From Candidatus Bathyarchaeota archaeon (GTDB taxonomy: Archaea; Thermoproteota; Bathyarchaeia; TCS64): a stretch of 5,174 bases of DNA. Numbering within the stretch: the first letter of the stretch is position 1; each line of letters begins with the position of its first letter. The stretch is taken from the NCBI GenBank assembly GCA_937877765.1, contig CALGBN010000051.1, forward strand, positions 1 through 5,174, read 5' to 3'. The position numbers were made by a program, and so were the translations under genes. The notes beneath the pieces are model-generated. The model saw nothing but the letters and a program-made list of their open reading frames with translations. It was not told the origin of the DNA and made no database searches. Of this stretch, positions 1-5,174 are shown piece after piece.

Positions 1-171
1 ATAGAAGCCGAAAAAAACCTTGATAAAAACCCAAAAAACATATAAAAAAACAGAAAATACGCTAAAAAAATAATAATATTTTATTGGAAAAATTGCGTTA
101 AAAATAATTTTTTTCAGAAAAATCTAGTAAAATCAATACGATTAATACTTGTCAAACCCTATTTATTACAA
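1..171. other. A/T-rich non-coding region with helically phased A-tracts
   Basis: No credible gene lies here. The stretch is dominated by A-runs of 4-7 bases centred at about 14, 27, 35.5, 47, 55.5 and 67, then about 90, 102 and 120. The first six span 53 bases in five steps, a mean of 10.6 bases, which is one DNA helical turn. Such spacing is the classic condition for intrinsic curvature, so this is probably bent DNA upstream of the zinc-ribbon gene (inference). A run of seven T at 108-114 followed by five A at 118-122 could form a weak A/U hairpin. I see no origin-type repeats or tRNA here. Confidence 0.6.
142..150 (+). promoter_or_regulatory. Possible TATA box for the zinc-ribbon gene
   Basis: TTAATACTT is centred about 26 bases before the ATG at 172. 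That is the distance expected if an archaeal transcript begins at or next to the start codon. No Shine-Dalgarno precedes that ATG, which agrees with a leaderless message. The match to the TATA consensus is weak and the background is very A/T-rich, so this is only a candidate. Confidence 0.3.
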
Positions 172-423
172 ATGACAACTAAATACGTCCTTTGCCCGCA
201 TTGCAATAAGTCAAATCCCGTGGAAGATACGACCCGTTTTGAACAAAACTGCATATTCTGTAGTCAACCCTTCATGATACCACAGGAAAAAGAGACACAA
301 CTGGTCTCAAAACAAGTTGATAACCAGAGAAACAGGGTGCTTGAGGAAGGGCAGCCAAACCAGCTTGAGTCTGAAAGAAAGGCAAAGCCGATAAACAAGA
401 ATCAGACAAAACCCCTGCTCTAG
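172..423 (+). CDS. Small zinc-ribbon protein, function unknown
   Basis: An 83-residue protein. Residues 8-30 form a zinc ribbon of pattern CX2C-X15-CX2C (Cys8, Cys11, Cys27, Cys30), with CPHC and CIFC knuckles. The rest, from about residue 38, is hydrophilic, rich in Lys, Gln, Asn and Glu, and probably disordered. There is no membrane segment and no catalytic motif, so the ribbon most likely binds nucleic acid or a protein partner (inference). The coding strand is strongly A-rich (47 A against 17 T in 301-420), unlike the balanced genes that follow, which may indicate different ancestry or only the Lys/Gln/Asn-rich tail. It has no visible ribosome binding site and sits 34 bases before tag. 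I do not recognise a named family. The intact cysteine pattern makes a real gene likely. Confidence 0.72.
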   Translation: MTTKYVLCPHCNKSNPVEDTTRFEQNCIFCSQPFMIPQEKETQLVSKQVDNQRNRVLEEGQPNQLESERKAKPINKNQTKPLL

Positions 424-425
424 AT

Positions 426-457
426 GAGTTTATCAGGGCTCAACCCTTGATGAAATC
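426..457 (+). promoter_or_regulatory. Imperfect hairpin abutting the tag start codon
   Basis: Left arm 426-438 pairs with right arm 444-457 around a five-base loop (439-443). I count about 12 pairs including one G-U, with one bulged T (447) and one mismatch (428/455). The stem ends directly before the ATG at 458, and no T-run follows, so it does not look like an ordinary terminator. It could mask or position the start of tag in a message read through from the zinc-ribbon gene. The function is inferred. Confidence 0.4.
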
Positions 458-1039
458 ATGGATAAGAGTACAAGGTGTTTCGGAAACAAAGACCCCTTGA
501 TGGCTGAGTATCATGACACTGAGTGGGGGGTGCCTCTCCACGATGATAACGAGTTGTATGGCTTGATTGTACTTGAGGGTGCACAGGCAGGGCTCAGCTG
601 GAGAACCGTGCTTCATAGAAGAGAAGCCTATAGGGAAGCTTTTGCTGGTTTTGACCCAGCGATTGTAGCTGAGTATACCGCTGAGAAGCTTGAGGATATC
701 AGGGAGAATAGTGGAGTCATCAGAAACAAGCTGAAGATTGCGTCGGCTGTGAAGAACGCCAAGGCTTTCATAGAGATACAGCGGGATTTTGGTAGCTTTG
801 ACAAGTATCTCTGGGAGTATGTTGATGAAACGCCGGTGATGAATGGTTTCGCTTCGTGGAAGGGGGTTCCAGCCGAGACTGAGTTAAGCCAAAAGATTAG
901 TAAAGACTTGAAGAAACGAGGCTTTAACTTCGTGGGTCCAACGATAATGTACGCGTATATGCAGAGTGTCGGCATGGTAAACGACCATCTTGCCACCTGT
1001 TTCAGATATCAACAGATAGTGGACGAGTATGGATCATGA
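458..1039 (+). CDS. tag: DNA-3-methyladenine glycosylase I (Tag)
   Basis: A 193-residue cytoplasmic base-excision repair enzyme of the helix-hairpin-helix superfamily. It removes 3-methyladenine from alkylated DNA, leaving an abasic site. The full length matches the family (E. coli Tag is 187). The zinc-snap ligands of E. coli Tag (Cys4, His17, His175, Cys179) correspond to Cys7, His19, His177 and Cys181. The base-pocket residues Tyr16, Glu38 and Trp46 correspond to Tyr18, Glu40 and Trp48. The signature blocks YHDTEWGVP (18-26), LEGAQAGLSW (39-48) and KKRGFNFVG (152-160) are intact, so it should be active. The ATG at 458 puts Cys7 at the usual place near the N-terminus. No clear Shine-Dalgarno precedes it, but a hairpin does. 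Its stop overlaps the amidohydrolase start by 4 bases (ATGA), so both share one transcript. Tag is mainly a bacterial family, so ancient transfer into this archaeal lineage is possible. Confidence 0.95.
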   Translation: MDKSTRCFGNKDPLMAEYHDTEWGVPLHDDNELYGLIVLEGAQAGLSWRTVLHRREAYREAFAGFDPAIVAEYTAEKLEDIRENSGVIRNKLKIASAVKNAKAFIEIQRDFGSFDKYLWEYVDETPVMNGFASWKGVPAETELSQKISKDLKKRGFNFVGPTIMYAYMQSVGMVNDHLATCFRYQQIVDEYGS

Positions 1040-2634
1040 AAGCAGATACTGTACTGTTAAACGCCAACATTGTCACAATTAACAAAAATGACTCAGTTTT
1101 CAAGGCATTAGCAATCAAGGACAAGCGTATCCACGCACTGGGCACAGACAAGGAAATGGACCAGTATATCAGCTCAGAGACACTGGTTCTTGACCTTGAT
1201 GGACGCACTGTAACCCCCGGGTTCGTAGATAGCCATAACCATACCTGTGAGTACGGGTTCAGCGAGCTGATACTAGACCTCCGCTACCCCAAAGTACAGT
1301 CAATAGCTGACATAGTTGAACTTGTTAAGGAAGCAGCAGAGTCCAAACCAGAAGGATCATGGATCAGAGGTGTCGGATGGGATGATGCGTTACTGGAGGA
1401 GAAGCGACCACCTACGAGACAAGATATTGACCCTGTTTCAGCTAATCATCCTGTGATACTTGATGCTCAGACCCCTGTTCAGGTGGCGAATAGCTATGCT
1501 CTTGATCTTGTTGACGTAGAGTATCCCAGTGATTATGATGGTCTGCTGCATGATCATGATGTTGCATACAAGATCAGGCTTCTAGCACGAGACTATTCTG
1601 TTGAGGAATGCAAGGCGGCTATCCTCAAGGCACAGGACGCGTTGTTCAGGGTCGGTGTAACGGCTCAGAAGGACGCAGGTTGCACTGATACCATGATAGA
1701 GGCTTACAGGGAGCTTCACGCTGAGGGGCGTCTCAAGATTAGAAGCTACCTGATGATCGGTATTCATAACGGGCAGACAACGGTGGAGCTAGCTAAACAA
1801 GCAGTCAGTAAATACAAGCCAATGGGGGACGATAAGCTCTACATTGGTGCTGTTAAGTGTAGTTTTGATGGTAGCGGTGGTAACAGGACCGCTTGGCTCT
1901 ATGAGCCTTGGAACAGGGACTATACTGGTGTTGATGGGACGAATACTGGTGGACCAATAGTACCTGAGTCTCATACGTATCCTGAGATAGCGAAAACTAT
2001 ACACCGTGCCGGTTTCCAGATCGGGGCTCACTGCGTTGGAGACCAGACCATAGACAGGTATATTGACGCCATAGAGGCAGCCATCATAGATTCACCTAGG
2101 AAGAACTCTAGACACAGTGTCATCCACAACAACTTGCCCACTGATTACGCGTTGCGGAAGGAGACCGCAATGGGTGATAACATAATAGTAGAGGCGACTA
2201 GCGCTTACCTGTACTTTATCGGTGATAACTATGCTGGTAGCTTTGGACCCAACAGGAGTAGAAGATTGATCCCGTTACGGACGCTTCTCGATAGAGGTAT
2301 AATTGTTGGTAATGGCTGTGACTGGAATACATGTCTACTGAACCCATTATATGGTGTGTATGCGGCGGTGACGCGGAAACCACGCAAAGGGGTTTATGGT
2401 GACCAACCCTTTGGGGTTGATGAGTGTATAACGCCTATGGAAGCCTTCAGGACTTATACTTGGAACAGCGCCTACTGCATGTTCTGGGAGGATAATATTG
2501 GTAGTCTTGAGGCAGGTAAGTATGCTGATCTCGTGGTTTGGGGTAGTAACCCGTTTGATGCGGAGCCTGATGAGTGGCTGAATATGGTTCCTGAAGCTAC
2601 TATGGTTGATGGTGAGTGGGTTTTCAAGCAATAA
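1036..2634 (+). CDS. YtcJ-type amidohydrolase, substrate unknown
   Basis: A 532-residue metal-dependent hydrolase of the amidohydrolase superfamily, YtcJ/AepA-like branch, which includes N-substituted formamide deformylase (NfdA). An N-terminal beta-sandwich part (about 1-60) leads into GRTVTPGFVDSHNHT, whose His67 and His69 are the HxH metal ligands. Further conserved sites are Lys274 in VKCSFDG, His332 in GAHCVGD, His360 and His364 in RHSVIH, and Asp429 in GCDW, the usual acid of the barrel end. The C-terminal block GSLEAGKYADLVVWGSNPF closes the sandwich, as in relatives. Length is normal and no key residue is missing. It has no signal peptide, so it is cytoplasmic. The start codon overlaps the tag stop (ATGA), giving coupled translation. 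The family acts on amide or related C-N bonds of varied compounds, and the substrate cannot be read from sequence. Composition shifts along the gene from A/C-rich to G/T-rich. Confidence 0.92.
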   Translation: MKADTVLLNANIVTINKNDSVFKALAIKDKRIHALGTDKEMDQYISSETLVLDLDGRTVTPGFVDSHNHTCEYGFSELILDLRYPKVQSIADIVELVKEAAESKPEGSWIRGVGWDDALLEEKRPPTRQDIDPVSANHPVILDAQTPVQVANSYALDLVDVEYPSDYDGLLHDHDVAYKIRLLARDYSVEECKAAILKAQDALFRVGVTAQKDAGCTDTMIEAYRELHAEGRLKIRSYLMIGIHNGQTTVELAKQAVSKYKPMGDDKLYIGAVKCSFDGSGGNRTAWLYEPWNRDYTGVDGTNTGGPIVPESHTYPEIAKTIHRAGFQIGAHCVGDQTIDRYIDAIEAAIIDSPRKNSRHSVIHNNLPTDYALRKETAMGDNIIVEATSAYLYFIGDNYAGSFGPNRSRRLIPLRTLLDRGIIVGNGCDWNTCLLNPLYGVYAAVTRKPRKGVYGDQPFGVDECITPMEAFRTYTWNSAYCMFWEDNIGSLEAGKYADLVVWGSNPFDAEPDEWLNMVPEATMVDGEWVFKQ

Positions 2635-2640
2635 TCCACT

Positions 2641-2669
2641 CTTTTTGTGTCCTATTCTTTTTTGGTTTT
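2641..2669 (+). terminator. Oligo-T archaeal-type terminator after the amidohydrolase gene
   Basis: Three T-runs follow the stop codon on the coding strand: five T (2642-2646), six T (2658-2663) and four T (2666-2669). No strong hairpin precedes them. Archaeal RNA polymerase terminates at such oligo-T stretches without a stem, and the next promoter lies directly downstream, so an end of the first transcription unit here is likely. Confidence 0.6.
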
Positions 2670-2691
2670 AATAAGCAAACGATTTTACCCA

Positions 2692-2716
2692 TACAGTATA
2701 AAAGGGAGCAACTGTA
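2692..2716 (+). promoter_or_regulatory. TATA box within an inverted repeat (promoter and candidate operator)
   Basis: TATAAAA at 2697-2703 is a good archaeal TATA box. A start site about 25 bases on would fall near 2725, leaving a leader of about 40 bases that contains the Shine-Dalgarno at 2749. The box is bracketed by the exact six-base inverted repeat TACAGT (2692-2697) and ACTGTA (2711-2716). Their centres are 19 bases apart, close to two helical turns. A dimeric repressor bound there would block TBP access (inference). It should drive the DUF211-agmatinase-membrane protein unit. Confidence 0.55.
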
Positions 2717-2748
2717 AATAGTCCCCTGAATATCTGCCAGTTAATTCT

Positions 2749-2753
2749 GGAGG
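2749..2753 (+). promoter_or_regulatory. Shine-Dalgarno GGAGG deciding the DUF211 start
   Basis: GGAGG is the strongest ribosome binding site in the window. It lies 10 bases before ATG 2764 and only 4 before the in-frame GTG 2758, which favours the ATG. A small hairpin, CCAG (2737-2740) with CTGG (2747-2750) around a six-base loop, covers its first two G residues and might modulate access. With only four pairs the effect is probably weak. Confidence 0.6.
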
Positions 2754-2763
2754 ATATGTGAAT

Positions 2764-3024
2764 ATGTTGGAAAAACCGAAAATAATACATCTAGTTTTGG
2801 ATGTACTGAAACCACATCAACCCCCACTACCCGAATTCGCCTCATTCGTTGGAGAGCTACCGGGATTAACAAGAGTAGACATCTCAGTCGTTGAGATGGA
2901 TGAAAAGACAGAGAGCCTTAGGATCATCGTTGATGGTTCAAGTATTGACTTCGAGGAGCTTAAAGCTCATATGGCTAGGCAAGGTGCCGTCATCCACAGC
3001 GTAGACAAGGTTATTGTAGAGTAG
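2764..3024 (+). CDS. DUF211 family protein
   Basis: A small archaeal protein of 86 residues from ATG 2764, or 88 from the in-frame GTG at 2758. It matches the DUF211 family (PF02680) along its whole length. The signature LVLDVLKPH lies near the N-terminus. A region of the type GLTRVDISVVEMDEKTE follows, then IDFEELKAHMARQGAVIHSVDKV at the C-terminus. Known structures of the family have a ferredoxin-like alpha/beta fold that oligomerises, and no biochemical function is established. It is predicted cytoplasmic, without cysteine motifs or membrane segments. I chose ATG 2764 because GGAGG then has a normal spacing. It opens a unit with the agmatinase gene, whose ATG follows only three bases after the DUF211 stop. 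That suggests coordinated supply and possibly a regulatory or ligand-sensing role beside amine metabolism, which is speculation. Confidence 0.9.
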   Translation: MLEKPKIIHLVLDVLKPHQPPLPEFASFVGELPGLTRVDISVVEMDEKTESLRIIVDGSSIDFEELKAHMARQGAVIHSVDKVIVE

Positions 3025-3027
3025 GCT

Positions 3028-3885
3028 ATGCCAACCAAACCATGTTCCACTAATTTTCTCGATAAACCCAGTGACGCTGGGTCTCGTTTCTTTTTATTCG
3101 GTGCACCTCTAGACGCTACTACATCAAATCGTAGCGGAACACGTTTCGGTCCAGACGCAGTTCGTAGAGAGAGTACTTTTCTTGATACTTATTCAGCGCG
3201 GACTGGGCTTGACTGGGATGACCTTGAGCTATCTGATATTGGCGATGTGGACTGTTCTACAGTTGAGAAGTGTCTACAAGGCGTAGAGGAGACCATCAAG
3301 GAGACTAATGGGTTCCCTGTGATGCTGGGAGGAGAACACACCATTACACTTGGCGCAATACGGGCTCTCAGACCTGAGCTTGTCGTGGTGTTTGATGCTC
3401 ATCTTGATCTCCGTGACGAGTTGTTTGATGAACGGCTGTGTCATGCTACTTATCTACGGCGGGCGATTGAGGAGACTGGCTGTAATGTTCTTGTCATCGG
3501 TGTGCGTGCTCTCAGCGTAGAGGAGGTAAAGTATGCTGAGGGTAGCGAACATGTCTCATATGTTTCTAGCCAGAAATGTATCAGAGAACAGGATTCAGTG
3601 ATAGAACACATATCCAGAACTGTAACTGAGGCTGGTTCAGTGTATCTTAGCATCGACCTAGATGTACTTGACCCAGCTTATGCGCCGGCTGTAGGTAATC
3701 CTCACCCTGAAGGCGTCTCGGTTACCTGTCTCATGAATATGGTTGACGCTGTTATGTCTGGAAACGTGGTTGGACTTGACCTGAACGAGGTATATCCCCA
3801 CTATGATCAGGGTAATACTGCGACAGTTGCAGGGTATGTTGTCTTGGAGAGTCTGTATAGTTTGTTGAGGCATCTGGATGGCTGA
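3028..3885 (+). CDS. speB: Agmatinase-family ureohydrolase
   Basis: A 285-residue cytoplasmic binuclear manganese enzyme of the arginase/agmatinase family. The likely reaction is agmatine plus water to putrescine plus urea, the archaeal route to polyamines. All six metal ligands are present: His104 in GGEHT, Asp123, His125 and Asp127 in FDAHLDLRDE, and Asp210 and Asp212 in SIDLDVLDP. His139 (CHAT) and Glu254 (LNEVYPHYD) match the conserved substrate-side His and Glu of agmatinases. DLRDE after the second motif and the NPHPEG turn fit archaeal agmatinases better than arginases, though formiminoglutamase or guanidinobutyrase-type activity cannot be excluded. Length is normal. It starts three bases after the DUF211 stop with no own Shine-Dalgarno, so translation is probably coupled. 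Its 3' end overlaps the next gene by 8 bases. Confidence 0.92.
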   Translation: MPTKPCSTNFLDKPSDAGSRFFLFGAPLDATTSNRSGTRFGPDAVRRESTFLDTYSARTGLDWDDLELSDIGDVDCSTVEKCLQGVEETIKETNGFPVMLGGEHTITLGAIRALRPELVVVFDAHLDLRDELFDERLCHATYLRRAIEETGCNVLVIGVRALSVEEVKYAEGSEHVSYVSSQKCIREQDSVIEHISRTVTEAGSVYLSIDLDVLDPAYAPAVGNPHPEGVSVTCLMNMVDAVMSGNVVGLDLNEVYPHYDQGNTATVAGYVVLESLYSLLRHLDG

Positions 3886-4432
3886 GGTTTTTGATTGGGA
3901 TGTTCGTGTCCCTTTGGTCTCGAATGTCTATGTCTTGATTGATATCTTGATTGTTTTGATGGTTTTGTCCCTTGGTTTGTCTGGGGTTGTTCTGTTCTTT
4001 GTTGGGTTTGATAAGGTGTATGAGGTTCTGCGAGTCTTTGTTATCGCTGATGGCTTTGTTATCTTGTTGTTGTATTCGGTGATGGGGTTCGTGTTCCTGA
4101 ACCGGTTCCAACTCATCTATCATATTGACACAGAGGGTGTTCATGTACGAGTAGGAGAGTTTGAGAGCAGTCTCAATAGAATGGCTTGGAGAACCTCAAG
4201 TATTGTTCAAAGATATTCTTTCACGGGAGGTAGAGTTTATTCATTGATGAATGAGGAACATTATGTGTCTTGGAGCAGTGTTACTCGGTATTTTTTTGAT
4301 TCAAAGCACCGTGTTGTGAGTCTTACTGATGATTTTCGTCCTTTGATGCGTGTCTACTGTACCGTTGATAATGTTGATGATGTTCTTGAGTTTGTCAGGT
4401 TGATGGTGCCTGAGCCAAGTGATGACCGGTAA
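3878..4432 (+). CDS. Two-helix membrane protein with possible PH-like domain
   Basis: A 184-residue protein that I do not recognise as a named family. Two hydrophobic segments, about residues 17-43 and 53-74, are joined by a short charged loop, so both ends should face the same side, probably the cytoplasm. The soluble C-terminal part (about 78-180) begins YHIDTEGVHVRVG, then has SWSSVTRYFFDSKHRVVSL and a last helix, DDVLEFVRLM. That order of strands ending in a helix resembles the PH-like domains of small prokaryotic membrane proteins; this is a fold impression, not a match. There is no catalytic motif. ATG 3878 lies inside the agmatinase 3' end (8-base overlap) with GAGG at 3867-3870, seven bases upstream, so it belongs to the same operon. 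The first 200 bases are very T- and G-rich (49 T and 27 G in 3881-3980), partly from the hydrophobic helices. Confidence 0.8.
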   Translation: MAEVFDWDVRVPLVSNVYVLIDILIVLMVLSLGLSGVVLFFVGFDKVYEVLRVFVIADGFVILLLYSVMGFVFLNRFQLIYHIDTEGVHVRVGEFESSLNRMAWRTSSIVQRYSFTGGRVYSLMNEEHYVSWSSVTRYFFDSKHRVVSLTDDFRPLMRVYCTVDNVDDVLEFVRLMVPEPSDDR

Positions 4433-4470
4433 ACTCTTCTATGTGCGCAGTATTGGTGGCTTCTGATAAT

Positions 4471-4478
4471 ATTATAAT
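4471..4478 (+). promoter_or_regulatory. Possible TATA box for the DNA polymerase gene
   Basis: ATTATAAT sits 25-30 bases before the first possible start codons of the polymerase gene (GTG 4499, ATG 4511), in a 66-78 base gap after the membrane-protein stop. It implies a start site near 4498-4502 and a very short leader. A dyad, CCCC (4480-4483) and GGGG (4496-4499) around a central TATA (4488-4491), lies between it and the gene. Without a clear terminator in the gap, read-through from the upstream unit is also possible. Confidence 0.4.
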
Positions 4479-4510
4479 GCCCCGTTGTATATTGTGGGGT
4501 GGTGGCAGAT

Positions 4511-5104
4511 ATGAGTGATGAGGAGATAGTAGGAGTCCGCGGAAGGGTAGCTCCAGAGAATCTTGGTACAAGCTACCTGTTGTCCGCAGGATACGATGGG
4601 GCTCAGAAACGAGCCTATGTAAGACTATACGAGCCCAATGAGCAGCAGATCTATCTCTGGTATGATAACAAGAACCATCTGCCATATCTAATTTCAAAAA
4701 AATCCGAGGATGAGCTCAAGGAGAATGAAAGAGTAACTGGTCACACTGGCTTCGTGGGATTCCAAGAGGTAGAGAAATATGATTCACTGTATGACCAGAT
4801 GATCCCGGTAACCAAGATAGTTGCCCAAGACCCACTGAGTATTGGTGGTGGCGGTGGCTGTATACGGGCGATGCTTGAGGAGAGCTGGGAGAGCCGAATC
4901 AGGTACTATGCTTGCTATATCTATGATATGGGGTTGGTGCCGGGTATGCCATACAAGGTGGTTGATGGTGAACTTGTGGCTGATGACTGGAGCATGCCGC
5001 CAGAGACCGAGGCAGCCTTCAACGCCGTGCTAGAGGGATCAGAGGAGCGTTTCGTTGAGCCCATGAAGGAATGGGCTAGGCTCCTTCAGATGCCTGTCCC
5101 GGAT
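4511..5104 (+). CDS. Family B DNA polymerase, N-terminal part only
   Basis: The first 198 residues of an archaeal replicative-type family B DNA polymerase, which is normally about 770-950 residues. Recognisable parts of the N-terminal domain are YLLSAGYDG (22-30), IYLWYDN (47-53), and WESRIRYYACYIYDMGLVPGMPY (126-148), preceded by KIVAQDPLSIGG. A run of five glycines (112-116) probably forms a flexible loop. The exonuclease motif with its Asp-x-Glu, the palm and the thumb are absent because genomic sequence ends at 5104, just before the exonuclease domain would be expected. The apparent last six residues and TGA stop beyond that are adapter bases. I prefer ATG 4511, with GGTGG at 4498-4502 eight bases upstream; in-frame GTG 4499 or 4502 would add three or four residues. 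It has no functional tie to the upstream genes that I can see. Confidence 0.88.
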
Positions 5105-5174
5105 CTGTCTCTTATACACATCTGACGCTGCCGACGAATTAGACGGTGTAGATCTCGGTGGTCGCCGTATCATT
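5105..5174. other. Illumina Nextera adapter (sequencing artefact)
   Basis: These 70 bases are not genomic. Bases 5105-5123 are the 19-base Tn5 mosaic end, CTGTCTCTTATACACATCT. Bases 5124-5137 (GACGCTGCCGACGA) complete the reverse complement of the Nextera read-1 adapter. Bases 5138-5145 (ATTAGACG) are in the place of the i5 index, reading CGTCTAAT on the other strand. Bases 5146-5174 are the reverse complement of the whole P5 flow-cell sequence. The order and lengths agree with the known adapter design, so this is untrimmed read-through at a contig end. Confidence 0.99.

Noticed and set aside
1..171. Replication origin in the A/T-rich region
   Set aside because: I see no origin-recognition-type repeats and no initiator gene nearby. 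A/T richness and curvature alone do not support it.
628..996. 122-residue open frame on the minus strand opposite tag
   Set aside because: It lies wholly within tag, whose family motifs and zinc ligands are intact. The antisense product shows no recognisable motif, so it is a shadow frame.
2758..2760. GTG as the start of the DUF211 gene
   Set aside because: It is only four bases after GGAGG, while the in-frame ATG at 2764 has a more usual 10-base spacing. The GTG cannot be fully excluded.
3752..4144. 130-residue minus-strand open frame opposite the agmatinase end and the membrane gene
   Set aside because: The product is low-complexity, rich in Asn, Gln, Asp and Ile, as expected from the antisense of T/G-rich coding DNA. 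The + strand genes there are well supported.
4842..5033. 63-residue + strand open frame inside the polymerase region
   Set aside because: It is a different frame of the polymerase gene, which matches its family in frame across this stretch.
1..5104. CRISPR array, insertion sequence, tRNA or rRNA gene
   Set aside because: No regularly spaced identical repeats, terminal inverted repeats with a transposase, or recognisable RNA-gene sequences were found by reading both strands.
5123..5125. TGA as the natural stop of a short polymerase-like protein
   Set aside because: The codon is inside the adapter. The protein lacks all exonuclease and polymerase domains because the contig ends at 5104.

Overview
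The window looks like a piece of an archaeal chromosome at moderate G+C. It reads as archaeal because it carries a DUF211 protein (a family known essentially from archaea), the N-terminal part of an archaeal-type family B DNA polymerase, TATA-like promoters with oligo-T tracts between units, and short or leaderless 5' ends. The lineage cannot be fixed from this sequence. An Asgard/Thorarchaeia-like or Bathyarchaeia-like genome would fit, but that is a guess. All real genes are on the + strand.

Layout: (1) 1-171 is a very A/T-rich non-coding stretch with A-tracts spaced at about one helical turn. (2) 172-1039-2634 holds a small zinc-ribbon protein, a 3-methyladenine DNA glycosylase (Tag) and a YtcJ-type amidohydrolase. 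The last two overlap by 4 bases (ATGA) and must be translationally linked. (3) 2635-2763 is an intergenic region with an oligo-T terminator, a TATA box inside an inverted repeat, and a strong Shine-Dalgarno. (4) 2764-4432 is a compact three-gene unit: DUF211 protein, agmatinase-family ureohydrolase, and a two-helix membrane protein with a possible PH-like domain. (5) A short gap with a promoter-like element leads into the 5' part of a family B DNA polymerase gene.

The genomic sequence stops at 5104. Bases 5105-5174 are an Illumina Nextera adapter: Tn5 mosaic end, read-1 adapter, 8-base index and P5 end, read in reverse complement. The polymerase gene is therefore cut by the contig end, not by a real stop codon, and its last six apparent residues are artificial.

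The enzymes are recognisable and have intact catalytic residues: Tag for alkylation repair, agmatinase for agmatine to putrescine, and an amidohydrolase of unknown substrate. I see no convincing new defence or mobile system. The points most worth following are the Tag-amidohydrolase coupling, the DUF211-agmatinase-membrane protein cluster, the phased A-tracts, the A/C-to-G/T composition drift along genes, and the adapter at the end.
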